This document shows positions 50,683 to 59,168 of a stretch of DNA of 64,000 nt, one piece after another. Each line of letters starts with the position of its first letter. Position 1 is the first letter of the stretch. The stretch comes from UKL13-2 sp044346745 (GTDB taxonomy: Bacteria > Pseudomonadota > Gammaproteobacteria > Burkholderiales > Usitatibacteraceae): positions 1-64,000 of the forward strand of contig JBIIYQ010000001.1 in NCBI GenBank assembly GCA_044346745.1. The letters are read 5' to 3'. The translations under genes were made by a program, and so were the position numbers. The notes under the pieces are model-generated. The model was not told the origin of the DNA. It worked only from the letters and a program-made list of their open reading frames with translations, and did not search any database.

Positions 50683-52191
50683 CTAGCTGGTCATGTCCAA
50701 GCCGGTGGCAACCATTTCCGCGGCGCGGAGCAGCGCTCTTGCTTTGTTTTCGGTCTCCTGCCATTCGAGCTCGGGCACAGAATCTGCGACGATTCCCGCA
50801 GCCGCTTGAGCATACAGCACACCGTCTTTAACGACACCGGTTCGAATGGCGATTGCTAGATCAAGATTGCCATTGAAGCCAAGGTATCCGGCCGCACCGG
50901 CATAGATGCCCCGCTTCGACGGTTCAAGCTCGTCGATGATTTCCATGGCGCGCACTTTTGTTGTGCCCGTCACGGTGCCCGCGGGAAAGGTCGCTCGCAA
51001 CAAATCAATCGGGCCGACGTCGTCTCGTATCTTGCCGTCAACATTAGAAACGAGGTGCATCACATGTGAGTAACGTTCGACCACATATTGCTCGGTGACA
51101 TTTACGCTGCCGATTTTTGCGATGCGGCCCAAATCATTGCGACCGAGATCGATCAGCATCAAGTGTTCCGCGAGTTCCTTCGGATCTGCGAGCAGTTCTG
51201 CCTCGAGGGCCGCGTCGAGTTCGGGGGACGCGCCGCGTTTCCGTGTACCGGCAATCGGCCTGACCGTGACTTTTTCGCCCTCTTGCCGGACCAATATTTC
51301 CGGGGATGCACCGACGATGTGGAATTCACCCATGTCGAAATAAAACATGTAAGGCGAGGGATTGATGGAGCGTAAGGCGCGATATAAGTTAATCGGCGGC
51401 GCGTCGTAGGGCTGCGAAATTCGCTGCGAAATCTGCACCTGCATGATGTCGCCGTCCACGATGTACTGTTTGGAGCGCTCCACCGCCTTCAGGAATCGCT
51501 CCTTGCCGATTTCCGACTTCGGCTCATGTTTCCGTCCAGATGGAACATAGACCGGCAGTGGTGCTTGGCTACGCAGCTGCATCCTGAGTTCTGTCAGGCG
51601 ACGCTGTGCATTTTCAAAAGCGTTTTCGATGCCGGGGTCTGCGTAGACGATCATCGTCAACCGACCCGAGAGGTTATCCACCACCGCCAGTTCGTCAGAC
51701 AACATCAAGACGATATCCGGTGTGCCTAGTGCATCCGGCTTTGCGACAAACTTGTCATCGAGATGTTTGGCGAGTTTGGGCTCGATATAGCGCACCGTGT
51801 CGTAGCCGAAGTAACCAGCCAATCCGCCAGCGAATCGCAGCGCCCCCTCGATCGGAGCCGCACGAAATCGCGCCTGATACTTTTCGATGAACGCCAGCGG
51901 GTCTTCAACAAATTTGTGTTCGGCCCTTTCAGCAGTACCACCGGTCTTTGCGCGGAGCACCGTGACTTCACGGCCGCGAACTTCCAGCCACTCCCGCGCA
52001 GGCAAACCGATGATCGAGTAACGACCAAAGCGCTCGCCGCCAATCACTGACTCCAACAAATAGGAGTGTGGCTTATTGGCTAGTTTCAAATAAATCGAAA
52101 GAGGCGTATCGAGATCTGCAAAGGTCTCGAGCGTGACGGGGATTCGGTTGTAGCCTTCAACGGCGAGGCGCTGAAACTGGGCTTCGTTCAT
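50683..52191 (-). CDS. trpE: Anthranilate synthase component I
   Basis: From MNEAQFQRLAVEGYNRIPVT the protein is 502 residues. It has the N-terminal regulatory domain with the tryptophan-binding LLES (about 45-50) and the chorismate-binding domain with FDMGEFHIVGASPEILVR, PIAGTRKRG and MLIDLGRNDLGRIA. It makes anthranilate with TrpG and is feedback-inhibited by tryptophan. A TTG eight codons upstream is less likely. Its TrpG partner is now almost 11 kb away behind the element. Confidence 0.96.
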   Translation of the reverse strand: MNEAQFQRLAVEGYNRIPVTLETFADLDTPLSIYLKLANKPHSYLLESVIGGERFGRYSIIGLPAREWLEVRGREVTVLRAKTGGTAERAEHKFVEDPLAFIEKYQARFRAAPIEGALRFAGGLAGYFGYDTVRYIEPKLAKHLDDKFVAKPDALGTPDIVLMLSDELAVVDNLSGRLTMIVYADPGIENAFENAQRRLTELRMQLRSQAPLPVYVPSGRKHEPKSEIGKERFLKAVERSKQYIVDGDIMQVQISQRISQPYDAPPINLYRALRSINPSPYMFYFDMGEFHIVGASPEILVRQEGEKVTVRPIAGTRKRGASPELDAALEAELLADPKELAEHLMLIDLGRNDLGRIAKIGSVNVTEQYVVERYSHVMHLVSNVDGKIRDDVGPIDLLRATFPAGTVTGTTKVRAMEIIDELEPSKRGIYAGAAGYLGFNGNLDLAIAIRTGVVKDGVLYAQAAAGIVADSVPELEWQETENKARALLRAAEMVATGLDMTS

Positions 52192-52332
52192 GAGGTTCTC
52201 GACAAAGACAATCAAACAAATGGCACGACAACGACAGCAATAATATGGCGCGTGATTTCACCGCCAGTTATGCCATCGCCACGACCAGTTAGTTTTGTCG
52301 ACAAACATGATGAAAGGAAAGTCCTTAGTGGT

Positions 52333-53166
52333 TTACGAGCCAACTTTAACGTATTTCAAGGCACTCGGCAGATCGTCGATGAACGCGTCACAATCCAGCC
52401 CCCGCAACTCCTGTCCTTCGTTGTAGCCATAGGGGACAATAAACACCGGGCAGCCGGCGGCACGTGCGGCGGCGGCGTCATGCATTGAGTCGCCGATCAA
52501 TACAACCTCTTCTACCTTGACGCCAAAGTGACTCGCCGCGTGCTGGATCGGTAGCGGATGAGGCTTTTTTTCTTCTAACGAATCACCCGACAAGACCAAC
52601 TCAAAGTACGGTGCCAGGCCGGTTTTCTCCAAGAGCGGCAACGTAAAGCGCTCAGCCTTATTAGTCACACAGCCGAGGCGAAAACCCTTCTCGCGGAACA
52701 ATTCGAGCCCCTCGAAAACGCCGGGGAAAGGATGAGAAACCTCGGCGAGGCTCGTTTCGTACTGCTTTTCAAACTGTGCAATCGCGACCTTGGAGGCACT
52801 TGCGCCGAGTTCGCCGACTGAGCTTTTCATCGACTGCGAAACCAGATTCGCGATCCCCCGACCGATGAAGTTTCGTACCACCGGCAAGTCAAGCGGGCCA
52901 AACCCAAACGCGGCGCGCATTCGATTGACCGCAGTGGTGATGTCGCCTGCGGTGTCCAGCATCGTGCCGTCCAAATCGAGCAGCAATACTTTGGCCGGAA
53001 CCGGCATGGGAAATTTCGGTTTGGCACGGTAACGAATTTTCTTGGCGTCTGCCTTCGCTGCGACATCGCCGACCAAAGTGTCCGCCAGCTGGTCGTTTTC
53101 AAGCCCTTCCGCCCCAAGCCGCCCGTCATTGCTGGTGTTTAGCATTGAATTTGTATGTTCTGACAT
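52333..53166 (-). CDS. gph: Phosphoglycolate phosphatase (HAD family)
   Basis: The 277-residue HAD phosphatase has motif I LLLDLDGTMLDT, GCVTNKAERF, EKKPHPLPI and VLIGDSMHDAAAARAAG. It removes 2-phosphoglycolate from DNA repair and oxygenase side reactions. An acidic, low-complexity extension of some 55 residues precedes the enzyme, longer than in most Gph proteins. It follows rpe closely, the normal rpe-gph-trpE order of betaproteobacteria. ATG is chosen over a GTG two codons earlier. Confidence 0.92.
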   Translation of the reverse strand: MSEHTNSMLNTSNDGRLGAEGLENDQLADTLVGDVAAKADAKKIRYRAKPKFPMPVPAKVLLLDLDGTMLDTAGDITTAVNRMRAAFGFGPLDLPVVRNFIGRGIANLVSQSMKSSVGELGASASKVAIAQFEKQYETSLAEVSHPFPGVFEGLELFREKGFRLGCVTNKAERFTLPLLEKTGLAPYFELVLSGDSLEEKKPHPLPIQHAASHFGVKVEEVVLIGDSMHDAAAARAAGCPVFIVPYGYNEGQELRGLDCDAFIDDLPSALKYVKVGS

Positions 53167-53184
53167 AGACACTGACTTTGCGGA

Positions 53185-53865
53185 TCAGGCAGTGGCGAGC
53201 CGCGCACGCATTGCGGCGATTGTTTTCGCGTAATCCGCCGAATTAAAGATGGCCGAGCCTGCAACGAACGTATCGGCCCCGGCGTGAGCAATTTCGGCAA
53301 TGTTGTCGGTCTTTACGCCGCCATCGACCTCCAGCCAAATGTCCCGACCACTCTGCTCGATCCGCGCACGGGCCTGACGTAACTTATCGAGCGCGACCGG
53401 AATAAATTTCTGTCCGCCAAAGCCCGGATTTACACTCATGATGAGAATCAAATCGACCTTGTCCATGACGTGGTCGAGATACGTCAAAGGTGTGGCGGGA
53501 TTAAACACCAAGCCGGCCTTACAACCGCATTCGCGAATCAGCGCCAACGTACGATCGATGTGCTCACTGGCTTCTGGATGAAACGAAATGATGTCGGCAC
53601 CGGCCTTGGCAAAATCCGGAATGATGCGATCCACTGGCTTGACCATCAGATGTACATCGATCAGCACCTTGCCGCCATCGGCCCGAACCGCATGGGGCCG
53701 AACGGCTTCACACACCATGGGGCCAATCGTCAGATTGGGGACGTAGTGGTTGTCCATCACGTCGAAGTGGATTACGTCGGCGCCGGCCGCAATGACGGCA
53801 CGCACCTCTTCACCCAAGCGGGCGAAATCCGCAGAAAGAACAGATGGAGCAATTCGATAGGGCAT
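53185..53865 (-). CDS. rpe: Ribulose-phosphate 3-epimerase
   Basis: The 226-residue TIM-barrel enzyme has IAPSVLSADFARLGEE, VIHFDVMDNHYVPNLTIGP, SVNPGFGGQKFIP and LEVDGGVKTDN. It interconverts ribulose 5-phosphate and xylulose 5-phosphate. ATG is preferred to a TTG two codons before. It is divergent from apaG. Confidence 0.96.
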   Translation of the reverse strand: MPYRIAPSVLSADFARLGEEVRAVIAAGADVIHFDVMDNHYVPNLTIGPMVCEAVRPHAVRADGGKVLIDVHLMVKPVDRIIPDFAKAGADIISFHPEASEHIDRTLALIRECGCKAGLVFNPATPLTYLDHVMDKVDLILIMSVNPGFGGQKFIPVALDKLRQARARIEQSGRDIWLEVDGGVKTDNIAEIAHAGADTFVAGSAIFNSADYAKTIAAMRARLATA

Positions 53866-53937
53866 AGGCAAATTTTACGCGTAACTTGAAGCATTACGAC
53901 GTGATGACGGCAAAGGCTGGCGTGATAGCATCTTGCC

Positions 53938-54321
53938 ATGGCTGAGCCCAAACAATATGGCATGAAGGTGTCGGCGAACGCGTTTTACCTGCCCGACCAA
54001 TCGGACGAGGAAAACGATCAGTTTGTCTTTGCCTATCACATCAAGATCACCAACACCGGCGAAGTCGCGGCGAAGCTGGTTTCGCGTCATTGGATCATCA
54101 CTGATGCGGACGGCAAGGTGCAGGAAGTTCGTGGCGTCGGCGTGGTGGGCGAACAGCCCGAACTAAATCCGGGGGAGTCGTTCGAATACACATCAGGTTC
54201 GTCACTAGAGACCAGCGTAGGCACCATGCGCGGCACCTACCAAATGCTCGCCAGCGACGGCAAGCGCTTTGATGCCATCGTGCCGGAATTCACCCTCTCT
54301 GCTCCCCGCGTCCTGCATTAG
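53938..54321 (+). CDS. apaG: ApaG domain protein
   Basis: The 127-residue protein has the ApaG/CorD beta-sandwich signature: FVFAYHIKITNTGEVAAKLV, RHWIITDADGKVQEVRG, GVVGEQPELNPGESFEYTSG and GTMRGTYQML. Its role is linked to divalent cation resistance and is otherwise unclear. Divergence from rpe is the usual arrangement in this group. Confidence 0.96.
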   Translation: MAEPKQYGMKVSANAFYLPDQSDEENDQFVFAYHIKITNTGEVAAKLVSRHWIITDADGKVQEVRGVGVVGEQPELNPGESFEYTSGSSLETSVGTMRGTYQMLASDGKRFDAIVPEFTLSAPRVLH

Positions 54322-54327
54322 GCCCTG

Positions 54328-54468
54328 CTACGTGTCGTTTCCTAATGGGGGCTGCGGGGTCTGTTCTGGCTGACGATGGGGTTTCTTTTTCTTCTTTGGA
54401 AATGTCCACCAGACAATAAAGATCGCAATGCCGAACGCCAGCAAAACCTCAAACAACACCCAAGCCAT
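54328..54468 (-). CDS. Short single-helix membrane protein (46 residues)
   Basis: The frame MAWVLFEVLLAFGIAIFIVW continues WTFPKKKKK, then a Pro/Gln-rich tail. It has one membrane helix with a strong positive stop-transfer patch. AAGAGG lies about eight bases before the ATG. It is convergent with apaG and divergent from mltA. A short protein of this plan between apaG and mltA is plausible as a conserved small membrane protein, but I cannot name a family. Confidence 0.6.
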   Translation of the reverse strand: MAWVLFEVLLAFGIAIFIVWWTFPKKKKKPHRQPEQTPQPPLGNDT

Positions 54469-54517
54469 AACTACCGCCTCTTGATCCACTCGTCGTTACA
54501 CGATTCCACGACCGCCT

Positions 54518-55921
54518 ATGCCACTTGCGATCCGCCCGCTCTACTGTCGCAACACTAGTTCTGGTAGCATTTTCGCACGAGCTAAGGTGCGCGCGTGCAT
54601 GTTGGCGCTCTGCACCACGACGCTGCTTGTGTTGGCAGGCTGCGCAGCGGGTCCGTCCCTGTCACCTGCCACCCCGGCGCTAGGCATGAACCATGTCTGT
54701 CCAGCGCCAACCACGGCTTCGAGCGCGACCTGCTTGATCTGTCCAATCTGTCCGGCTGTCCCGGAGGATCCGCTCTTCATGGATACCACCGCGCTGTCGA
54801 CAAGGCCAGAAGTGCCCAGAGGACGACTCGAGAAAGGTGCTTGGGCAGGGTTACGCGATTGGCACAACGATGACAACAGCGACGCCCTCACCGCCTTCGA
54901 GCAGGGCTGCCCGGTATTACGCACACGTGCTGAATGGCAGGATGTTTGCAGACGCGCCTCGGCGCTGGTCGCAGGTAGTTTTAGCAAAGTTAGCGCTACG
55001 AATTTTTTCCGCGAGAATTTTCAACCATTTCGCGTCCTCAACGCCGATGACACGACAAGCGGCACTGTCACCGGTTACTACGAACCCTTGCTTAAGGGCT
55101 CGCGCACCCGCACTAACGTCTACAAGTACCCGATCTATGCACGGCCACAAGACTTGGTGACCGTTGAACTGGCCGATGTCTACGCTGACCTTAAGTTCAG
55201 ACGCTTGCGCGGCCGCTTGGTCGACAACAAGTTGGTGCCCTATTACGACCGCGCCGAAATCGAATCTGCCAAAGCGCCGCTAGAGGGACTAGAGCTCGTT
55301 TGGGTCGACAACGCTGTTGAGCTGTTCTTCTTGCAGATACAAGGTTCCGGACAGGTTCAGCTGCCGGACGGCTCGCGCATCCGTCTCGGCTACGCAGACC
55401 AAAACGGACATCCATTTCGCTCGCTGGGCGGTGTGTTGATTCGTCGCGGCGAAATTAAACCGGAGCGTGCGTCCATGCAGGGGATCAAGGCCTGGGCGGA
55501 ACGCAATCCCCGCAAGTTGCAGCAGTTCATGAATGCGAATCCGAGTTACGTATTCTTTAAGGAAATCGACGCGGGCGGTACGGGGCCAATCGGCACGCTC
55601 GGTGTGCCATTGACTGCGGAACGCTCCATCGCTGTGGACCCGCGTGTCATCCCCCTTGGTGTACCGGTGTTTCTATCAACAACATTTCCTGGCACAAATC
55701 AGCCGTTAAATCGCTTGATGGTGGCGCAAGACACGGGCGGTGCCATCGCTGGTGCCGTCAGGGTGGATTTCTTTTGGGGCTTTGGCGACGACGCCGGTGC
55801 CCAAGCCGGCCGCATGAAACAGCGCGGCGAGAAATGGGTGCTGCTACCGAATGGATACGACCCGAACGACGCCAGCAACTCGACTACACCAAAAATAGCC
55901 AACCGAGAAGCCGCCCGCTAG
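54518..55921 (+). CDS. mltA: Membrane-bound lytic murein transglycosylase A
   Basis: The protein has a lipobox LLVLAGC, an MltA domain (DDTTSGTVTGYYEPLLKGSR onward) and a C-terminal 3D domain (VDPRVIPLGVPVFLST and MVAQDTGGAIAGAVRVDFFWG, with its three Asp residues). It cleaves the glycan strands of murein with formation of anhydro-muramic ends, from the outer-membrane inner face. The start is uncertain: the frame opens with ATG here, but a GTG (23 codons in) or ATG (27 codons in) would place the signal peptide at a more normal length. Confidence 0.9.
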   Translation: MPLAIRPLYCRNTSSGSIFARAKVRACMLALCTTTLLVLAGCAAGPSLSPATPALGMNHVCPAPTTASSATCLICPICPAVPEDPLFMDTTALSTRPEVPRGRLEKGAWAGLRDWHNDDNSDALTAFEQGCPVLRTRAEWQDVCRRASALVAGSFSKVSATNFFRENFQPFRVLNADDTTSGTVTGYYEPLLKGSRTRTNVYKYPIYARPQDLVTVELADVYADLKFRRLRGRLVDNKLVPYYDRAEIESAKAPLEGLELVWVDNAVELFFLQIQGSGQVQLPDGSRIRLGYADQNGHPFRSLGGVLIRRGEIKPERASMQGIKAWAERNPRKLQQFMNANPSYVFFKEIDAGGTGPIGTLGVPLTAERSIAVDPRVIPLGVPVFLSTTFPGTNQPLNRLMVAQDTGGAIAGAVRVDFFWGFGDDAGAQAGRMKQRGEKWVLLPNGYDPNDASNSTTPKIANREAAR

Positions 55922-55958
55922 CGCGAAGACTGCTTCTACTTCAGCGCTCGATGCCCCC

Positions 55959-56738
55959 TTATTTTTTCGCCGGTGCAGCTGCTGACGCTGCGACCGCTGG
56001 TGGCGCGACGACATTCGACTTAGGGGGCGCGACAGCGGACGCTAGCTTCGCCTCGATAGTGGTCAGTGGGAGCGCGCCGACAACACGTTCACCGTCGACA
56101 AAAAACGTCACCGGTGTGCCATTGATACGAAGCTTTTTCCCCAACGCGACGTTCTGCTCTACCGGCGTCTGACACGATTCCGGGGCGGGTGATGGCGGGG
56201 CTTTATCACGCAGCATCCAATCTTGCCATGCCGCACCACTATCCTTGGCGCACCAGATGGCCTTTGATTTGACGAACGAATCCTGCGCGAGGATCGGGTA
56301 CAGAAATACGTATGCCGTGATGTTGTTGAGTGAGTTCACATCCGCTTCGAATTTCTTGCAGTAGCCGCAAAGTGGATCTTCAAAAATCGCAATGCGCCGT
56401 GAGCCATCACCCCGCACAATCTTAATCGCGTTTTCAAACGGCAGTTCATCAAACTTGATCGCAGTGAGTTTGTTTACCCGCGCCTCGGTCACATTCGCGC
56501 GTGTCGCGGTATCGATTAGGTTACCCGTCACAACAAATGTCGCCTTCTCGTCGGTATAGAAGATCTCGGTGCCGGTGAATACCTCGAAAAGGCCGCCGTA
56601 GGTGGTCTTTGTGATCCGCTCTGTCTTCAGGTCTGGAAACTTCTTCGCCAGCTCTTTTTTAACTTCATCGGGGTTTGCTTGCACGCCGCAGGAGACCGCA
56701 AAAAACGCCGCCGCGAGTGCGACAAATACCTTTTTCAT
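55959..56738 (-). CDS. dsbC: Thiol:disulfide interchange protein, DsbC type
   Basis: From MKKVFVALAAAFFAVSCGVQ the protein is 259 residues: a signal peptide (possible lipobox Cys17), an N-terminal dimerisation domain and a thioredoxin fold with DPLCGYCKKF (Cys124, Cys127). A second Cys pair follows (CAKD and ESCQ). It isomerises wrong disulfides in the periplasm. An Ala/Pro-rich tail of about 25 residues is unusual. It follows the flavin hydroxylase pair. Confidence 0.9.
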   Translation of the reverse strand: MKKVFVALAAAFFAVSCGVQANPDEVKKELAKKFPDLKTERITKTTYGGLFEVFTGTEIFYTDEKATFVVTGNLIDTATRANVTEARVNKLTAIKFDELPFENAIKIVRGDGSRRIAIFEDPLCGYCKKFEADVNSLNNITAYVFLYPILAQDSFVKSKAIWCAKDSGAAWQDWMLRDKAPPSPAPESCQTPVEQNVALGKKLRINGTPVTFFVDGERVVGALPLTTIEAKLASAVAPPKSNVVAPPAVAASAAAPAKK

Positions 56739-56791
56739 AAGATCAACTCTCTGATTTAAAAATTCTTTCAACACGCCGCATTGCCGATGCC

Positions 56792-57976
56792 TCATGAGCG
56801 CGCGGCGTATTCTGTAGCCAGGCGCTTAGCCAGCGTTGCGCGATCGAACCAACTGAAACCCGACCGTCTGACCCACTTTGACACGTTATCGTTCCGCAAG
56901 AAAAGTGTGTGCAGATAATCGGTCGCCTCGCCCATCGCAACGGTCGCTTCCGAGCGGGCCCGTGCATAACGACGCAACACCGCCATGTCTCCGACCGCCG
57001 AAAACTTACCCCTGCCGGCAAGCGCATCTACCAAGGCGTTTACATCACCAAACCCGAGGTTTACCCCTTGCCCGGCGAGCGGATGGATGGCGTGGGCGGC
57101 GTCACCGATCAGCGCAAGCCCCGATGCGACGACACGATCGGCGGTGATGCGCTTTAGCGGAATCTCTTCGATGGCGGAACTCAACGACAGCCGGCCAAGA
57201 CTGTGGTGGCCTGCTGTAGCGACGGCATCCAGAAAAGCCGTGGAATCACGTTGCGGCAGGCCGGCTGCGTACTGTCGTTTAACTGACCAGACAATTGAGA
57301 TCTGCTGTGCCGGCATCGGCAGGTAGGCGAGCACGCCGTCCGGCGTAAACCACTGACGCGCGATATTGGCGTGCGGGAGTTCGCAAATAAAGTTAGCGAC
57401 GATTCCCACACTCTCATAATCTTTGACATCCGTCCCGATCTCGGCAAGTTTGCGAACCGATGATTGCCGGCCATCTGCTGCAACGACGAGATCTGCCTCA
57501 ATACACGCGCCATCCGTCAACACCAGTGCGCGCCTGCTGCCATTGACCGTCATTGATTCGATGGTGACGCCAAACTTCAACACCACATCCGTCTCTGCAA
57601 TCGCCTCACTCAGCGCCGTGACGAGCTCACGATGCTCAACAATATGAGCGAGCGCCGCACCACGCGAAAAACGCATGCCGGGCAACACGGCGCCAGAGTC
57701 GTCGGCATCGCCGGCAACGCGCATTTCGTCGACGGGCGTGACACGTGCGCTACGCAGGCGCGACCAAACGCCGATACTCTCGAGCAGTGCAACTGACTGC
57801 GGGGATAACGCGTAGACGCGATTGTCGTAGGCTGATTCGTCTACCCGGTCAGTCAACGCCGCGGGAACCGGCGCCCTTTCCAGCACGACAACTTCGGTAT
57901 TGCTCATCGATTGGGCGGCACGAATGGCAAACGCCAGCCCGACCGGCCCACCGCCGACAACAACGATGCGATTCAC
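56792..57976 (-). CDS. FAD-dependent ubiquinone-biosynthesis hydroxylase (UbiH/COQ6 family)
   Basis: The 394-residue flavoprotein has the dinucleotide motif IVVVGGGPVGLAFAIRAAQS, the DG motif VVAADGRQSSVRK and LIGDAAHAIHPLAGQGVNLGFGD near 285. It hydroxylates a ring position in ubiquinone synthesis; which one (UbiH, UbiI or UbiF type) cannot be fixed by eye. It starts with GTG, overlapping the previous gene's stop by four bases (GTGA), so the two paralogues are translationally coupled. Confidence 0.88.
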   Translation of the reverse strand: MNRIVVVGGGPVGLAFAIRAAQSMSNTEVVVLERAPVPAALTDRVDESAYDNRVYALSPQSVALLESIGVWSRLRSARVTPVDEMRVAGDADDSGAVLPGMRFSRGAALAHIVEHRELVTALSEAIAETDVVLKFGVTIESMTVNGSRRALVLTDGACIEADLVVAADGRQSSVRKLAEIGTDVKDYESVGIVANFICELPHANIARQWFTPDGVLAYLPMPAQQISIVWSVKRQYAAGLPQRDSTAFLDAVATAGHHSLGRLSLSSAIEEIPLKRITADRVVASGLALIGDAAHAIHPLAGQGVNLGFGDVNALVDALAGRGKFSAVGDMAVLRRYARARSEATVAMGEATDYLHTLFLRNDNVSKWVRRSGFSWFDRATLAKRLATEYAARS

Positions 57977-59136
57977 GATTGCGCCCCAAACAACATCCGG
58001 TTCGCCAACGCCCTGCGGGCAAACGGCAACATATCAACCGCAGCAAGCACAAGCCCACGTGGTAGCCGCAGTGTGGCTGCGTCGGATAAAAACGCACTCG
58101 CCAGTAAGTCGGTAAATCCGACCCCACGCGTGATGTCTGTTTCACGTGTCGCGGCGTACTTAGCGAGCGCCTCGCCTGTGTGCGAAAACTGTCCGAGTTT
58201 GCCGGCACGGGTGGGCGCAAGCGTGGCTGCCAGTGCGGAAGCATCGCGCAAGCCGAGGTTAAACCCTTGTCCGGCGACTGGATGCATCGCCTGCGCGGCG
58301 TTACCAATGATCGCGACGTTATCAACCACGCGGACACTCGTTTGTTTGAGCTTTAGTGGATAACGTCGTCGGTTTGCAAGCTTCATAAATTGACCAGCCC
58401 GTTTACCGAAGTGCGTCTGAAAGGCCACTTTTGCGTCGTCGTCACTAAGCGCCATGAGTTCGTCGATCTTTTCATGCGCCGCGACCCAGACCATCGAAAA
58501 TTCGCAATCACCACCAACCGTCGGCAGCAGCGCTGCCGGCCCTTCCGGCGTGAATCGCTCGTAGGCGACATTTAAATGCGGACGATCAGCCACGACATGC
58601 GCAAGCATCGCAGACTGTCCATAGTCTTTGACAGCTGAATCGACCCCCTCAAGCTTGTCTAGATTCGCCCCACCATCAGCCATCACGACGATCGCAGCAG
58701 TCGAACAAAACTCTCCATCCTTGGTCGCATATTTGACAACCCCTGCGCCGGATTGAATCGCTGTCACGCGTGCACCAAATACAACAGGAATGCCGTTTGC
58801 GATTAGCGCGTCATCAAGCCTTGCTTGAAGTTCCGAATATCTCACCACGTAGCCAAGCGCCGGAACTCCAACTTCGGAACGATCGAGCATCACGCGGCCA
58901 AAGCCGCCCTTCTGCGAGGTGTGAATGCGGTGAATCTCGGTCGCCGACAAGCCGTTGCCCCAGCCACCGGCGCGCTCCAGCAACACACGACTGCCGTGGG
59001 AGAGCGCCAGCGTTCGTGTCTCGGTCGAGGGACCTTCACGCGCGTCGATGAGCGACACGTCAAGACCGTGCGTCTTTGCCAATAACGCAAAGGTCGCACC
59101 GACTGGCCCGGCACCGATTACGAGAAGATGAGACAT
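57973..59136 (-). CDS. FAD-dependent ubiquinone-biosynthesis hydroxylase (UbiH/COQ6 family), second copy
   Basis: The 387-residue paralogue of the next gene has LLVIGAGPVGATFALLAKTH, VVMADGGANLDKL and IIGNAAQAMHPVAGQGFNLG. The usual GDAAH is GNAAQ here, a small divergence at the FAD-contacting loop. It lies 33 bases after pepP. The pepP-ubiH-type-ubiI-type order matches E. coli pepP-ubiH-ubiI, which suggests this copy corresponds to UbiH by position. Confidence 0.88.
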   Translation of the reverse strand: MSHLLVIGAGPVGATFALLAKTHGLDVSLIDAREGPSTETRTLALSHGSRVLLERAGGWGNGLSATEIHRIHTSQKGGFGRVMLDRSEVGVPALGYVVRYSELQARLDDALIANGIPVVFGARVTAIQSGAGVVKYATKDGEFCSTAAIVVMADGGANLDKLEGVDSAVKDYGQSAMLAHVVADRPHLNVAYERFTPEGPAALLPTVGGDCEFSMVWVAAHEKIDELMALSDDDAKVAFQTHFGKRAGQFMKLANRRRYPLKLKQTSVRVVDNVAIIGNAAQAMHPVAGQGFNLGLRDASALAATLAPTRAGKLGQFSHTGEALAKYAATRETDITRGVGFTDLLASAFLSDAATLRLPRGLVLAAVDMLPFARRALANRMLFGAQS

Positions 59137-59168
59137 CAATTCATCTAGCTTGCGTGGGCCAATTACAT

